NCBI RefSeq assembly: GCF_002155425.1
Contig: NZ_MUYG01000009.1
Span: 310,001 to 374,000, forward strand
DNA length: 64,000 bases
Direction of reading: 5' to 3'
Origin: Erythrobacter donghaensis
GTDB lineage: Bacteria; Pseudomonadota; Alphaproteobacteria; Sphingomonadales; Sphingomonadaceae
Position 1 is the first letter of the stretch, and each line of letters opens with the position of its first letter. Below the pieces are notes generated by a model that did no database searches, was not told the DNA's origin, and saw only the letters and a list, made by a program, of their open reading frames with translations. Of the stretch, positions 10,165 through 18,760 are shown one piece after another. The position numbers were made by a program, and so were the translations under genes.

Positions 10165-10412
10165 CACGTGTTCCGGTCGATCCGTTGGCCGACTGTCCAC
10201 TCGGCCACATCCCAATCATAAACCGCGCCGGTCGCCGCCTCGACCGCATACCAGCCAAGCAGCACGCTCCCGCAGCCTTCCGGATCGCGGCAATAGGCGT
10301 TGACGCGCAGCAGATAGTAGCCGGGGTTATTGTCATCTTTGCCGCCGTCGCAGCTTGCCATCTGCTCTGCGCGGTAGGTCTTGTTGGCAGCGAGCACGGA
10401 CATGACGCGCAC
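10164..10412 (-). CDS. small exported or lipoprotein-like protein with a damaged 5' end (possible pseudogene)
   Basis: Open frame of 82 codons from an internal GTG (MRVMSVLAANKTYRAEQ...). The same frame continues upstream to the stop of the preceding gene and there encodes INLALLVAASLVGCAPVDAEK, a plain lipoprotein signal with lipobox LVGC, but with no ATG, GTG or TTG ahead of it. Instead the frame reads ETAYAKINLAL, the N-terminus of IspE, from a 33-bp exact copy. An ATT at 10529 is the only start-like codon. Either the gene uses ATT, or recombination with ispE replaced its start and left it silent. The mature part has three or more cysteines and a WYAVEAATGAVYDWD segment; no family recognised. 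Confidence 0.5.
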   Translation of the reverse strand: MRVMSVLAANKTYRAEQMASCDGGKDDNNPGYYLLRVNAYCRDPEGCGSVLLGWYAVEAATGAVYDWDVAEWTVGQRIDRNT

Positions 10413-10488
10413 GCACGCCTGATCGTCGGAGGTGACAGCTTTCTCCGCATCGACCGGCGCGCAACCAACGAGCGACGCCGCGACAAGG

Positions 10489-10521
10489 AGCGCGAGGTTG
10501 ATCTTGGCGTAGGCGGTTTCG
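10489..10521. repeat. 33-bp direct repeat, copy B
   Basis: Exact copy of 10127-10159. On the minus strand it reads in frame into the lipoprotein signal LALLVAASLVGC of the small gene, where no normal start codon precedes it. Probably the recipient copy. Confidence 0.9.
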
Positions 10522-10538
10522 GTGAAAATGGCGTGGCC

Positions 10539-11048
10539 CTAGCGGTAGAAATTGCACTCGATGCTCTCGAATTCCCCGAGCGTCGGTTTGTAAATGATCG
10601 TGATATAGTTGCAGTGGCCGCCAAATTGCATCGGTAGATCTTCAGTTTGCGCATGCCAACGCGAGGATCCCACCGGCGCGAATTGCGACATGATCTCAGC
10701 TATCCTGCGATTCTCTGCCTCGATATGGGCGTCCGAGCATGTTTCCCATTGAATGTTCGGACGGTCAGCTCCATTTTCCTGAATGAACCGCCCGCACTTC
10801 ATGCCCTTTTCATAGGGCGGACGCGGACGCCAGTAGACTGCCATCACAGCGCCATCAGACAGTTTCACGTAATTGCGTGAGTATTCCGAAAGCGGTTTCG
10901 CGCCCTCGGGCAAGACGATGACGGACTCGATATGGTTGCTGATCGTGAGTTGCTCGGGGCTTCCCTGTGCGGCGACGGGAGCCGCAACCAAAGCGGCGAG
11001 GACTATGGCCGCGCCCGATACGACTGCCTGCCCGATCCTCGCCCTCAT
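10539..11048 (-). CDS. hypothetical exported protein
   Basis: 169 residues: signal peptide MRARIGQAVVSGAAIVLAAL... ending near APVAAQ, then a mature domain of about 140 residues with cysteines in KCGRF, ETCSD, GHCNY and ECNFYR that could form two disulfides. No family recognised. Composition is AT-richer than ispE and the ETF dehydrogenase gene on either side. It ends in the same frame as the following lipoprotein-like gene with only a stop between, so the two may be related by position or by an ancient split. Confidence 0.65.
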   Translation of the reverse strand: MRARIGQAVVSGAAIVLAALVAAPVAAQGSPEQLTISNHIESVIVLPEGAKPLSEYSRNYVKLSDGAVMAVYWRPRPPYEKGMKCGRFIQENGADRPNIQWETCSDAHIEAENRRIAEIMSQFAPVGSSRWHAQTEDLPMQFGGHCNYITIIYKPTLGEFESIECNFYR

Positions 11049-11061
11049 GCTCAGCCCTCCC

Positions 11062-12711
11062 TCACATATTCGGATAGTTCGGCCCGCCGCCGCCTTCCGG
11101 CGTCACCCAGTTGATGTTCTGGTTGGGGTCCTTGATGTCGCAGGTCTTGCAGTGGACGCAGTTCTGCGAGTTGATCTGAAACTTGGGCTCGCCGGATTTC
11201 TCGTCGACCAGCCATTCGTATACCCCCGCCGGGCAGTAGCGCGCCGAGGGGCCGCCGTAGACCGCCAGCTCGCTTTCCTTCTGCAATTCGAGGTCCTTCA
11301 CCTGCAGGTGGCAGGGCTGGTCTTCGGCGTGGTTGGTGTAGCTGTATGCGACGTTGGTGAGGCGGTCGAAGGTGATAACGCCGTCGGGCTTGGGATAGTC
11401 GATCTTCGGATAGAGATCGGCGCGGCCCGTTTGCTCATAGTCGCGGTGGTGCTTCATGCTGATCGGCAGGCCGATCTTGAGGGTGCGCATCCACATGTCG
11501 ATGCCCGCCAGCACCGTGCCGATATCCCCGCCGAATTTGGCAACCGCAGGCTCGGCATTCTGGACGACCTTGAGCTCGTCGGCGATCCAGCTGGAGCGGA
11601 CGGCCGCGTCATATTCCATCAGCTCGGTCTTCTCGTTACCCGCCGCGATCGCCGCCGCGATGCTCTCGGCCGCCAGCATCCCGCTCTTCATCGCGGTGTG
11701 GCTGCCCTTGATGCGCGGCACGTTGACGAAGCCCGCCGCGCAGCCAATCAGCGCGCCGCCGGGGAAGGCGAGCTTGGGCACGGACTGCCAGCCGCCTTCG
11801 TTGATCGCGCGCGCGCCGTAGGACACACGCTTGCCGCCTTCGAGATATTCGCGGATCGCCGGGTGGTTCTTCCAGCGCTGGAATTCCTGATAGGGCGAGA
11901 CCCAGGGGTTCTTGTAATCGAGCGCGGTGACGAAGCCCAATGCCACCTGACCGTTCGCCTGATGGTAGAGGAAGCCCCCGCCCCAGCTTTCGCTTTCGGT
12001 CAGCGGCCAGCCCTGCGTATGGATCACGCGGCCCGGCTTGTGCTTCTTGGGGTCGATGTCCCACAATTCCTTGATGCCGAGGCCGTAGACCTGCGGCTGG
12101 CAGTTCGCTTCGAGGTCGAAGCGCTTTTTCAGCTGCTTGGTAAGGTTGCCGCGCGCGCCCTCGGCGAAGAGGGTGTATTTGGCGTGGATCTCCATGCCGG
12201 GCTGATAGTCGCCCTTGTGGCTGCCATCGGCGGCGATGCCCATGTCCTGCGTGATGACACCGGCGACCGCGCCGCTTTCATCGAACATCACTTCAGCGGC
12301 GGGGAAGCCGGGGAACACCATCACCCCCAGCCCCTCGGCCTGTTCGGCCAGCCAGCGCGCAAGATTGCCGAGGCTGCCGGTGTAGCAGCCCTTGTTGCTC
12401 ATCAGCGGCGGCATGATCGCGTGCGGCATCGAGGTCTTGCCGGTCTTCGACAGCACCCAGTGCCAGTTGTCGGTGACCGGGGTCTGCGCCATCGGGCAGC
12501 CCATGTCGCGCCATTCGGGGAAGAGTTCGTCGAGCGACTTCGGATCGACCACCGCGCCCGAGAGGATGTGCGCGCCGATTTCCGAACCTTTTTCGAGCAC
12601 GATCACTTCAAGCTCGGCGTTGATCTGCTTGAGCTTGATGGCAGCGGCCAGACCCGCCACCCCGCCACCGACGATCACGACATCGCAGGGCATTGATTCA
12701 CGTTCGACCAT
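11062..12711 (-). CDS. electron transfer flavoprotein-ubiquinone oxidoreductase
   Basis: Inner-membrane-associated FAD/4Fe-4S enzyme that takes electrons from ETF (fatty and amino acid oxidation) and reduces ubiquinone. 549 residues from ATG 12711. The FAD motif DVVIVGGGVAGLAAA lies at the N-terminus; SWGGGFLYHQ and IGCAAGFVNVPRIKGSHTAM are family blocks; the C-terminal cluster domain has YCPAGVYEW and NCVHCKTCDIKDP. Start chosen because AGGA precedes it and MPCDVVIVGGG follows; an ATG at 12783 would add a tail with no family match. Confidence 0.95.
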   Translation of the reverse strand: MVERESMPCDVVIVGGGVAGLAAAIKLKQINAELEVIVLEKGSEIGAHILSGAVVDPKSLDELFPEWRDMGCPMAQTPVTDNWHWVLSKTGKTSMPHAIMPPLMSNKGCYTGSLGNLARWLAEQAEGLGVMVFPGFPAAEVMFDESGAVAGVITQDMGIAADGSHKGDYQPGMEIHAKYTLFAEGARGNLTKQLKKRFDLEANCQPQVYGLGIKELWDIDPKKHKPGRVIHTQGWPLTESESWGGGFLYHQANGQVALGFVTALDYKNPWVSPYQEFQRWKNHPAIREYLEGGKRVSYGARAINEGGWQSVPKLAFPGGALIGCAAGFVNVPRIKGSHTAMKSGMLAAESIAAAIAAGNEKTELMEYDAAVRSSWIADELKVVQNAEPAVAKFGGDIGTVLAGIDMWMRTLKIGLPISMKHHRDYEQTGRADLYPKIDYPKPDGVITFDRLTNVAYSYTNHAEDQPCHLQVKDLELQKESELAVYGGPSARYCPAGVYEWLVDEKSGEPKFQINSQNCVHCKTCDIKDPNQNINWVTPEGGGGPNYPNM

Positions 12712-12826
12712 CGGGCTTTCCTGATCCTTGCAAGGTTTGGGCGCGCTCGCCGCACATTCCGGCGAATTGGCTATGGCTTGCACTTGCTAACTGGGGTTCC
12801 CCCCGTCAAGACCCCGCATTGTTAGC

Positions 12827-13627
12827 ATGACCCGTCCCGAGCTCTCCCTGGCACGTGAATTCGAAGCGGCGCTCGCCTGGTGGCGGGACGCGGGGGTGGA
12901 CTGCGACTTTGTCGATGACGCTACGGCGTGGTTGGCCGATGCCGCCCCGCTAGAGCGCGATGCAGCGAGTGCAGGACGGCCTTCCGCAGACGGAGCGCGC
13001 ACCGCGCCGCCCGGCGCTATCGCTGCATCCGCCGCGGCCACCGCGCCTGCCGCTGCCGCCAGCCCTGCCACACCGCGCCGCGATCTGCTGGGCGATTCGC
13101 CGCCGCAAAGCCTCGCCGCCTTCCACGATTGGTGGCTCACCGCCCCCGCACTCGAAACCGCGCGTGCCTTCCCCCGGATCGCGCCGCGCGGCGGCCCCGA
13201 ACCGGCGTTGATGGTGCTAGTGCCTCAGCCCGAGGAGGCCGACCGCGACATCCTGCTGAGCGGGCCGCAGGGGCGGCTGCTCGCCAATATCCTCGCCGCG
13301 ATGGGGCTGGCGGAGGACGCGGTCTATATCGCCGCTGCCCTCCCCAGCCACACGCCGATGGCCGATCTGGCGACGATCGCCGCGAGCGGGATGGATGCGG
13401 TCACCGCGCACCACATTGCTTTGGTGAAGCCGGCCCGGCTGATCGCCTTTGGCACCGGCCTTGCGCCGATGCTGTCCGGGCACAGCGAACAGCCTTTACG
13501 TGAAATCAACTATACCGGGGGCAAGGTCCCGGTGCTGTCGAGCGAAACGCTCGATTCCCTGATGGACATGCCCCGGCTCAAGGCCCGGTTCTGGCGGAGA
13601 TGGATGGAATGGTCGGCCACACACTGA
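12827..13627 (+). CDS. uracil-DNA-glycosylase-fold protein, probably without base-excision activity
   Basis: 266 residues. The C-terminal half has the layout of a family-4-like uracil-DNA glycosylase: LVPQPEEADRD (near 131) stands where GEAPG-type water-activating residues are expected, LSGPQGRLLANILAAMGL matches the GxxGxLL block, and YIAAALPSHTP replaces the usual NVVKCRPP. The cysteines that bind 4Fe-4S in family 4 are absent. An Ala/Pro-rich stretch (about 45-85) separates a short N-terminal helix region. Its last 19 bases overlap the lytic transglycosylase gene. Fold assignment fairly sure; function unknown. Confidence 0.7.
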   Translation: MTRPELSLAREFEAALAWWRDAGVDCDFVDDATAWLADAAPLERDAASAGRPSADGARTAPPGAIAASAAATAPAAAASPATPRRDLLGDSPPQSLAAFHDWWLTAPALETARAFPRIAPRGGPEPALMVLVPQPEEADRDILLSGPQGRLLANILAAMGLAEDAVYIAAALPSHTPMADLATIAASGMDAVTAHHIALVKPARLIAFGTGLAPMLSGHSEQPLREINYTGGKVPVLSSETLDSLMDMPRLKARFWRRWMEWSATH

Positions 13628-15381
13628 AGCGCCCCGGCGTGGCGCTGGCGGCAATGGTGCTGGCGGCGGTCGGCCTCCATGCGCCTGCCGCCGCGCAATC
13701 GGGCGATCTGGTCGCGCGCTGGAACGGCGCGACTCCGGCCGATGGCGCGGTGGGCCCAGTGCTCACCCCCGATGAGCGTGCCACCTATCGCCAGCTCTTC
13801 GCCGCGATCGATGCCGAGCAGTGGGACGTGGTCGAAAGCCTCATCGCCCAGCGCCGCGACGGCGTGCTGACGCAGGCTGCGCTGGCTGAGTATTATACCC
13901 ACGCCAAGAGCCCCAAGGTTTCGCCCGAGCAGATCACCGCTTGGTTTGCCGCCGGAACCGATCTGCCGCAAGCCGAACAGCTGGCGAAGATGGGGGCCAA
14001 ACGCGGCGTGACCGCCCTGCCCGCCCTGCCTGCCGCACAAGGCATGGCGCGCCAGCCCTATGCCCCCAAGCGCATCCTGCCGCGCAGCGTCACCGACGGG
14101 ACCATGCCTGGCGAAACCGCCAGCGCGATCCTCGCCGCGATTAAAGGCGACAATCCCGCCGAAGCCCAGCGCCTGCTGGCCGAGGTCGATCCTCTGCTCT
14201 CCAGCGATGCCCGCGCCGAGTGGCGCCAACGGGTGTCGTGGAGCCACTATATCGAGAACAATGACACCGCCGCGCTCGAACTCGCGCGCACCACTGCCGA
14301 GGGCAGCGGGCCGTGGGTGGCCGAGGGCGCGTGGGTCGAAGGGCTTTCGGCCTGGCGGCTGGGCCATTGCTCGCTTGCCGCCGACGCCTTCGTCAGGGCG
14401 GCCGGCAGCGCCGAGAATGTCGAACTGGCCGCCGCGGGCCATTACTGGGCGCATCGCGCGCTGGTGCGATGCCGCGAGCCCGGTCAGGCACAGCAACACC
14501 TCAGCGCCGCCGCGCAATACGACGAGACGCTCTACGGGATGCTCGCCGCCGATCAGCTCGGGGTGGAGCTGCCCGCCCATGCCGCGCCGCAGCCCTTCAG
14601 CAAGGATGACTGGGCCGAGCTTGCCCAGCGCCCCAATGTCCGCGTCGCCGTGGCGCTGACCGAGATCGGGCGGCCCGGCTTGGCCGATGAAGTGCTGCGT
14701 CACGAAGCGCGGATTGGCCCCGCCTATCAATATGCCGCGCTCGCCCGGCTGGCACGCGAGCTTGGCATGCCATCGACCCAGCTGTTCATGGCGCACAACG
14801 CTCCTTACGGCACCAGCAGCGATCCCAGCTTGCGCTTTCCGGTCGCGCATTGGCAGCCGGTGGGCGGCTGGCAGGTCGATCCGGCGCTAGCCTTTGCTCA
14901 TGCCTTGCAGGAGTCCAATTTCCGCGCCAGCGCCGTCAGCCCGGCCAATGCGCGCGGCCTCATGCAGATCATGCCGGGCACCGCGCGTGACCACTCGGGT
15001 CGCCTCAGCCTCGGCGCTTCGTACGAGGATCTGAACGACCCGCAGGTCAACCTCGCCTATGGCCAGCGCCATCTCGAGATGCTGCGCGACAGCCCCGCGA
15101 CCGGCGGCATGCTGCCCAAGATCATGGCCGCCTACAACGCGGGCCTCACCCCCGTCGGGCGCTGGAACTACGAGATCAACGACCAGAACGATCCACTGCT
15201 GTGGATGGAGTCGATCCCCTATTGGGAAACGCGCGGCTATGTCGCGATCGTGATGCGCAATTACTGGATGTACGAGCGCGCCGCCGGGGTGCCCTCGCCC
15301 AGCCGCCGCGCGCTGGCGCAAGGGCGCTGGCCGGAATTCCCGCGCGCTGCTACCACCCGCTCGGCCAGACTGGAGCCGTAA
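13609..15381 (+). CDS. lytic transglycosylase (Slt family)
   Basis: Periplasmic murein lytic transglycosylase, cleaving MurNAc-GlcNAc links to give 1,6-anhydro ends. 590 residues from ATG 13609 (MVGHTLKRPGVALAAM is a good signal peptide; ATG 13600 is an alternative). A long alpha-helical superhelix (about 50-400) precedes the SLT domain, with catalytic Glu435 in ALQESNF, then ANARGLMQIMPGTA, AYGQRHLEMLRD-type and AAYNAGLTPVGRW blocks. Overlaps the end of the glycosylase-like gene, so likely co-translated. Confidence 0.93.
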   Translation: MVGHTLKRPGVALAAMVLAAVGLHAPAAAQSGDLVARWNGATPADGAVGPVLTPDERATYRQLFAAIDAEQWDVVESLIAQRRDGVLTQAALAEYYTHAKSPKVSPEQITAWFAAGTDLPQAEQLAKMGAKRGVTALPALPAAQGMARQPYAPKRILPRSVTDGTMPGETASAILAAIKGDNPAEAQRLLAEVDPLLSSDARAEWRQRVSWSHYIENNDTAALELARTTAEGSGPWVAEGAWVEGLSAWRLGHCSLAADAFVRAAGSAENVELAAAGHYWAHRALVRCREPGQAQQHLSAAAQYDETLYGMLAADQLGVELPAHAAPQPFSKDDWAELAQRPNVRVAVALTEIGRPGLADEVLRHEARIGPAYQYAALARLARELGMPSTQLFMAHNAPYGTSSDPSLRFPVAHWQPVGGWQVDPALAFAHALQESNFRASAVSPANARGLMQIMPGTARDHSGRLSLGASYEDLNDPQVNLAYGQRHLEMLRDSPATGGMLPKIMAAYNAGLTPVGRWNYEINDQNDPLLWMESIPYWETRGYVAIVMRNYWMYERAAGVPSPSRRALAQGRWPEFPRAATTRSARLEP

Positions 15382-15397
15382 GCGGGAGAGACGCAGC

Positions 15398-15928
15398 GTG
15401 GCGATTGACGAAAGCCGGACCTTCAAGCCGATCAACATCGCCGTCCTGACCGTTTCGGACACACGCACGCCGGAGACCGATACCTCGGGTGATATCCTCG
15501 CAGGGCGTGTGACGGGCGCGGGTCACCATCTGGCGGCACGGATGATCGTCAGGGACGACGCGGCGCTGCTCGCCGCGCAGTTCGAGGCGTGGATCGAGGA
15601 TCCGGCAATCGATGCCGTGGTCAGCACCGGCGGCACCGGCCTCACCGGACGCGATGTGACGCCCGAGGCGCTCGCCATGATCGCAGACGCGCGCGACATC
15701 CCCGGCTTCGGCGAGCTGTTCCGCTGGCTCAGCCTCAAGACCATCGGCACCAGCACCATCCAGTCGCGCGCCTGCGCCGTCGTGGCGCGCGGCACCTATA
15801 TCTTTGCACTGCCCGGATCGAACGGCGCGGTGAAGGACGGGTGGGACGGCATCCTCGCCGAGCAACTCGACAGCCGCAACCGGCCCTGCAACTTCGTCGA
15901 ACTGATGCCGCGATTGAAAGAGGTTTGA
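15398..15928 (+). CDS. moaB: molybdenum cofactor biosynthesis protein B
   Basis: 176-residue MoaB/MogA-type protein that binds molybdopterin and takes part in adenylylation during molybdenum cofactor synthesis. Visible motifs: INIAVLTVSDTR, VSTGGTGLTGRDVTPEA and FALPGSNGAVKDGWDGIL. GTG start 16 bases after the transglycosylase stop. No other moa or moe gene is in the window. Confidence 0.93.
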   Translation: MAIDESRTFKPINIAVLTVSDTRTPETDTSGDILAGRVTGAGHHLAARMIVRDDAALLAAQFEAWIEDPAIDAVVSTGGTGLTGRDVTPEALAMIADARDIPGFGELFRWLSLKTIGTSTIQSRACAVVARGTYIFALPGSNGAVKDGWDGILAEQLDSRNRPCNFVELMPRLKEV

Positions 15929-15932
15929 GCGT

Positions 15933-16451
15933 TCAGAGGAATACCGCTCCTTCCGGGTCGATCACAGCGGCGCATATGCGAAAATCTTCTAGCTGCGCTT
16001 CGGAAAACGGGCGTTTCAAGAGATATAGCGGTCGCTTCTTGTCTTGGCCGTAGAGCTTGATGAATGTGCTGGTCTCGATCACTCGATGAAACGTTGACCA
16101 TTCCAGCCTGATGCTGCCGCCTTGTCCTTTTAGCTCCAGTCCCCGCAAGTCCCACGACAGCAGAGCTGACGATCCGACCTCGCTCCCTTCGTCCACCAGC
16201 GCACGCGCCTTCTTCGTATAACACCAGTAGTCCCTGACGTAAAAAAGCATTGGGCTTAGCGAAACCACGTAGAACATCGGGTAGGTATAAAAGCGCGGGT
16301 CGAACACGTGAAACTGCCAGACAAAGAAGGCATATAAGGGTAACCCTACCAAAAGCAGATTGCGGAGATCGAACGCATCCTCGGCAAAGGTGCTCCTTGC
16401 CAAGGCCAATCCCTCTTCTGGGAGCCAGTTATAGCTAATCTGCCTTTCCAT
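15933..16451 (-). CDS. hypothetical membrane protein (possible YcxB-like C-terminal domain)
   Basis: About 172 residues from ATG 16451 (MERQISYNWLPEE; an ATG 24 bases upstream is possible). Two transmembrane helices (NLLLVGLPLYAFFVWQFHVF and YPMFYVVSLSPMLFYV) follow an N-terminal cytoplasmic stretch, then a soluble domain with GSIRLEWSTFHRVIETSTFIKLY and RPLYLLKRPFSEAQLEDF that looks like the YcxB/PH-like fold (weak). The gene and its upstream region are clearly AT-richer than flanking DNA, suggesting acquisition or relaxed selection. Convergent with moaB, 4 bp between stops. Confidence 0.7.
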   Translation of the reverse strand: MERQISYNWLPEEGLALARSTFAEDAFDLRNLLLVGLPLYAFFVWQFHVFDPRFYTYPMFYVVSLSPMLFYVRDYWCYTKKARALVDEGSEVGSSALLSWDLRGLELKGQGGSIRLEWSTFHRVIETSTFIKLYGQDKKRPLYLLKRPFSEAQLEDFRICAAVIDPEGAVFL

Positions 16452-16621
16452 ATCTAAGACGATGGCACAGAACACTTTAAACCCATGTTAAAAGGGTAAT
16501 TTTTCCATGCGTTGCGTAGGCCTCAAGGTAAGGCCCGATTGCCCTTTTGCCTCTCCAAGACCCCTATCATACCCCACTCACCTCCCAATTTCTGCTTGGC
16601 AACCCCGCCTTTGTTCCGTAA

Positions 16622-17707
16622 ATGTTCCACGTGAAACATTCGGGCGTAAAAGGACGTGGCGCACAATCCGGGGCGGTCTCCGCCCGCTTCGGGCTGGCGG
16701 AGCGCGAGGTGGATGGCGACTGGCGCGACCATGTCGAAACGCTTGATGGCCCGCCGGTCAAGCTGCGCACCAACGTCACAGAGGAGCGGCCCAAGTCGAT
16801 CCTCACCTTCAACCAGTCGCCCGATGTGCCCTTCGACCGCTCGATCAACGCCTATCGCGGCTGCGAGCATGGTTGCGTCTATTGCTTCGCGCGGCCCACC
16901 CACGCCTATCACGACCTCTCACCCGGCCTCGATTTCGAGACCAAGCTCTTCGCCAAGCCCGAGGCGGCGGCGCTGCTGCGCAAGACCCTTGCGAAGAAGG
17001 GCTATACGCCCCGGCCCATCGCGCTCGGCACCAATACCGATCCCTATCAGCCGATCGAGCGCAGCTACCGCATCACCCGCCAGATTCTCGAAGTCTGCCT
17101 TGAGACGCGCCACCCTGTCACCATCACCACCAAGTCAGACCGGGTGATCGACGATGCCGACCTCTTGGCGGAACTGGCGCGCGCCGATCTGGTGGCGGTG
17201 TCGATTTCGGTGACTAGCCTCGACCCGGTGCTTTCCGCCAGGCTCGAACCGCGCTGCGCTGCCCCGGCCAAGCGGCTTGCGGCTTTGGGGCGGTTGGTTG
17301 AGCTCGGAGTGCCGGTGCATTGCTCGCTCTCGCCCGTCATCCCCGCGATCACCGACGAATTCCTCGAAGGCATCGTCGCCCGCGTGGCGGAGCTGGGGGT
17401 CAAGAGCGTCGGCTGGATTCCGCTCCGCCTCCCCCACGAAGTCGCCCCACTGTTCCGCGAATGGCTCGCTGTCCACTACCCCGATCGCGCGGGCAAGGTG
17501 ATGAGCATTGTCAGGAAGATGCGGGGTGGGCGCGACAATGATCCGAACTTCCACAGCCGCATGAACCCGCAAGGCGTATGGGCCGATCTGATCCGCGCGC
17601 GCTTTCGCGTCGCGTGCCGGAAGGCGGGGATCGAAAAGGCGCGCATCGTGCTCGACACCTCGCAATTCCGCCCGCCGGAAAGCGATAGGCAGATGCGCCT
17701 TCTTTGA
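16622..17707 (+). CDS. PA0069-family radical SAM protein
   Basis: 361-residue radical SAM enzyme related to the spore photoproduct lyase-like/Rv2578c group. The 4Fe-4S motif CEHGCVYC is at 81-88, preceded by KSILTFNQSPDVPFDRSINAYRG and by the N-terminal KGRGAQS that marks this family. Other motifs: LGTNTDPYQPIE, PVTITTKSDRV, and the C-terminal LDTSQFRPP. Substrate unknown. The start codon ATG 16622 lies inside a 16-bp parS match, so its first residues MFHVKH are dictated by that DNA site. No strong ribosome binding site is visible. Confidence 0.88.
   Translation: MFHVKHSGVKGRGAQSGAVSARFGLAEREVDGDWRDHVETLDGPPVKLRTNVTEERPKSILTFNQSPDVPFDRSINAYRGCEHGCVYCFARPTHAYHDLSPGLDFETKLFAKPEAAALLRKTLAKKGYTPRPIALGTNTDPYQPIERSYRITRQILEVCLETRHPVTITTKSDRVIDDADLLAELARADLVAVSISVTSLDPVLSARLEPRCAAPAKRLAALGRLVELGVPVHCSLSPVIPAITDEFLEGIVARVAELGVKSVGWIPLRLPHEVAPLFREWLAVHYPDRAGKVMSIVRKMRGGRDNDPNFHSRMNPQGVWADLIRARFRVACRKAGIEKARIVLDTSQFRPPESDRQMRLL
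16623..16638. promoter_or_regulatory. parS: parS-type ParB binding site
   Basis: TGTTCCACGTGAAACA matches the chromosomal parS consensus TGTTNCACGTGAAACA at every defined position, within a 20-bp near-palindrome. It overlaps the radical SAM start codon. Such sites usually cluster near the replication origin and load ParB for origin segregation (family knowledge). No second full match found by eye in this window. Confidence 0.8.
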
Positions 17708-17751
17708 TTATGTCCGCTGACGGACACGTCTTCACTCAGGGGGAAATTATC

Positions 17752-18288
17752 ATGCGTAGGATGGGAATTCTGGCCGCGGCGGCGCTCGCCACGGGCGGGC
17801 TGGCAAGCGCGGCGCAGGCACAGGGCAGCGAGACGATTCAAGTCTTCACCCGCGCCGATCTCGAACGCGCGCTGACCAATCTCAACGCGACCTTCGAGAA
17901 GCAGGAAGAATACCGCAATATCGACATCACCTTCGAAGACTCGATCCTCGCCGACGCCCTGTTGCTCGCCTGCGAGGACGAGGAGACGGAGAAGAACTGC
18001 TACGGCACCTCGATCCTCGCCACCTTCGAAAATCCCGAAGGCGCCACCCGCGAGACCATTCTCAAGGCGATCAACACCTATAATTACAACGAGAATTTCG
18101 GCCGCGCCTATCTCGACGATGAAGACACGATCTCGGTGCGGTTCTACATCATTTCGGACGGCGGGATCACGCGCGAGAATTACGAGACGCAGATCAGCCT
18201 GTGGACGAGCTCGCTGAACAACTTCTTCGGCTACCTCTACCCCGAGGCTGCGACCGAAGGTGAAGCTGAAGCCGCCACCGATTCGTGA
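17752..18288 (+). CDS. exported YbjN-domain protein
   Basis: 178 residues from ATG 17752, behind a CAGGGGGA ribosome site; signal peptide MRRMGILAAAALATGGL... ending near AAQAQ. The mature part (TFEKQEEYRNIDITFED, NYNENFGRAYLDDEDTISVRFYIISDGGI) has the YbjN-like fold related to type III secretion chaperones. Acidic Glu/Ala-rich tail. YbjN proteins have unclear periplasmic or stress roles. 44 bp after the radical SAM gene, same strand. Confidence 0.78.
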   Translation: MRRMGILAAAALATGGLASAAQAQGSETIQVFTRADLERALTNLNATFEKQEEYRNIDITFEDSILADALLLACEDEETEKNCYGTSILATFENPEGATRETILKAINTYNYNENFGRAYLDDEDTISVRFYIISDGGITRENYETQISLWTSSLNNFFGYLYPEAATEGEAEAATDS

Positions 18289-18324
18289 TGGGCTGAGCGG
18301 GGTGCGGCAACCCGCGCCCCGCTA

Positions 18325-18759
18325 TCAGCCAAACCCCCCGCCCGCCTCGCCCGGCGCAAACCGCATCAACCGGCTGTCGATCAGTGCGGCGGTGCGGTTC
18401 ACCACCGCCTGCTGATACTCCGCGTCCTTGATCATCGCGAAGAACGCGCCCGCATCGGGGTATTGCGCGATGAAGCCGTCGTGCCAGTCCTTGTCGCCCG
18501 GCCCGGTCACCATCGTCTCGAACCGCCCGCGCCACACAATGCTGCCGCCGACGCGCTGGAAGATCGGGCCGCTGGTCTTGCCATATTCCTCATAGGCGCG
18601 CCGGCCGCTCCAGCCCTTGCCCGCGTGTTCGTGCCCCCCGGGATATTCGGCCAGATCGCGGTAGCGCAGAAGGTTGAGCATGTGGATCGGCCTGTCGCGC
18701 GGCAGGTCCTTGAAGGCGGCAAAATTCTCCGGCGATGGATCGATGTAGAACTCAGCCAT
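18325..18759 (-). CDS. DUF1330 domain-containing protein
   Basis: 144 residues with the dimeric ferredoxin-like DUF1330 pattern: IHMLNLLRYRD near the N-terminus and HDGFIAQYPDAGAFFAMIKDAEYQQAVVNRTAAL toward the end. Function of the family is unknown. One base lies between the stop of the upstream GNAT gene and this ATG, so it is the last gene of an acyl-CoA ligase-GNAT-DUF1330 operon. Confidence 0.85.
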   Translation of the reverse strand: MAEFYIDPSPENFAAFKDLPRDRPIHMLNLLRYRDLAEYPGGHEHAGKGWSGRRAYEEYGKTSGPIFQRVGGSIVWRGRFETMVTGPGDKDWHDGFIAQYPDAGAFFAMIKDAEYQQAVVNRTAALIDSRLMRFAPGEAGGGFG

Positions 18760-18760
18760 T

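Noticed and set aside
16301..16318. CACGTGAAAC resembling half a parS site
   Set aside because: The left half does not match the consensus; only the right arm fits.
16478..16510. ACCC...GGGTAATTTTT stem
   Set aside because: Only four paired bases and not placed after any plus-strand gene.
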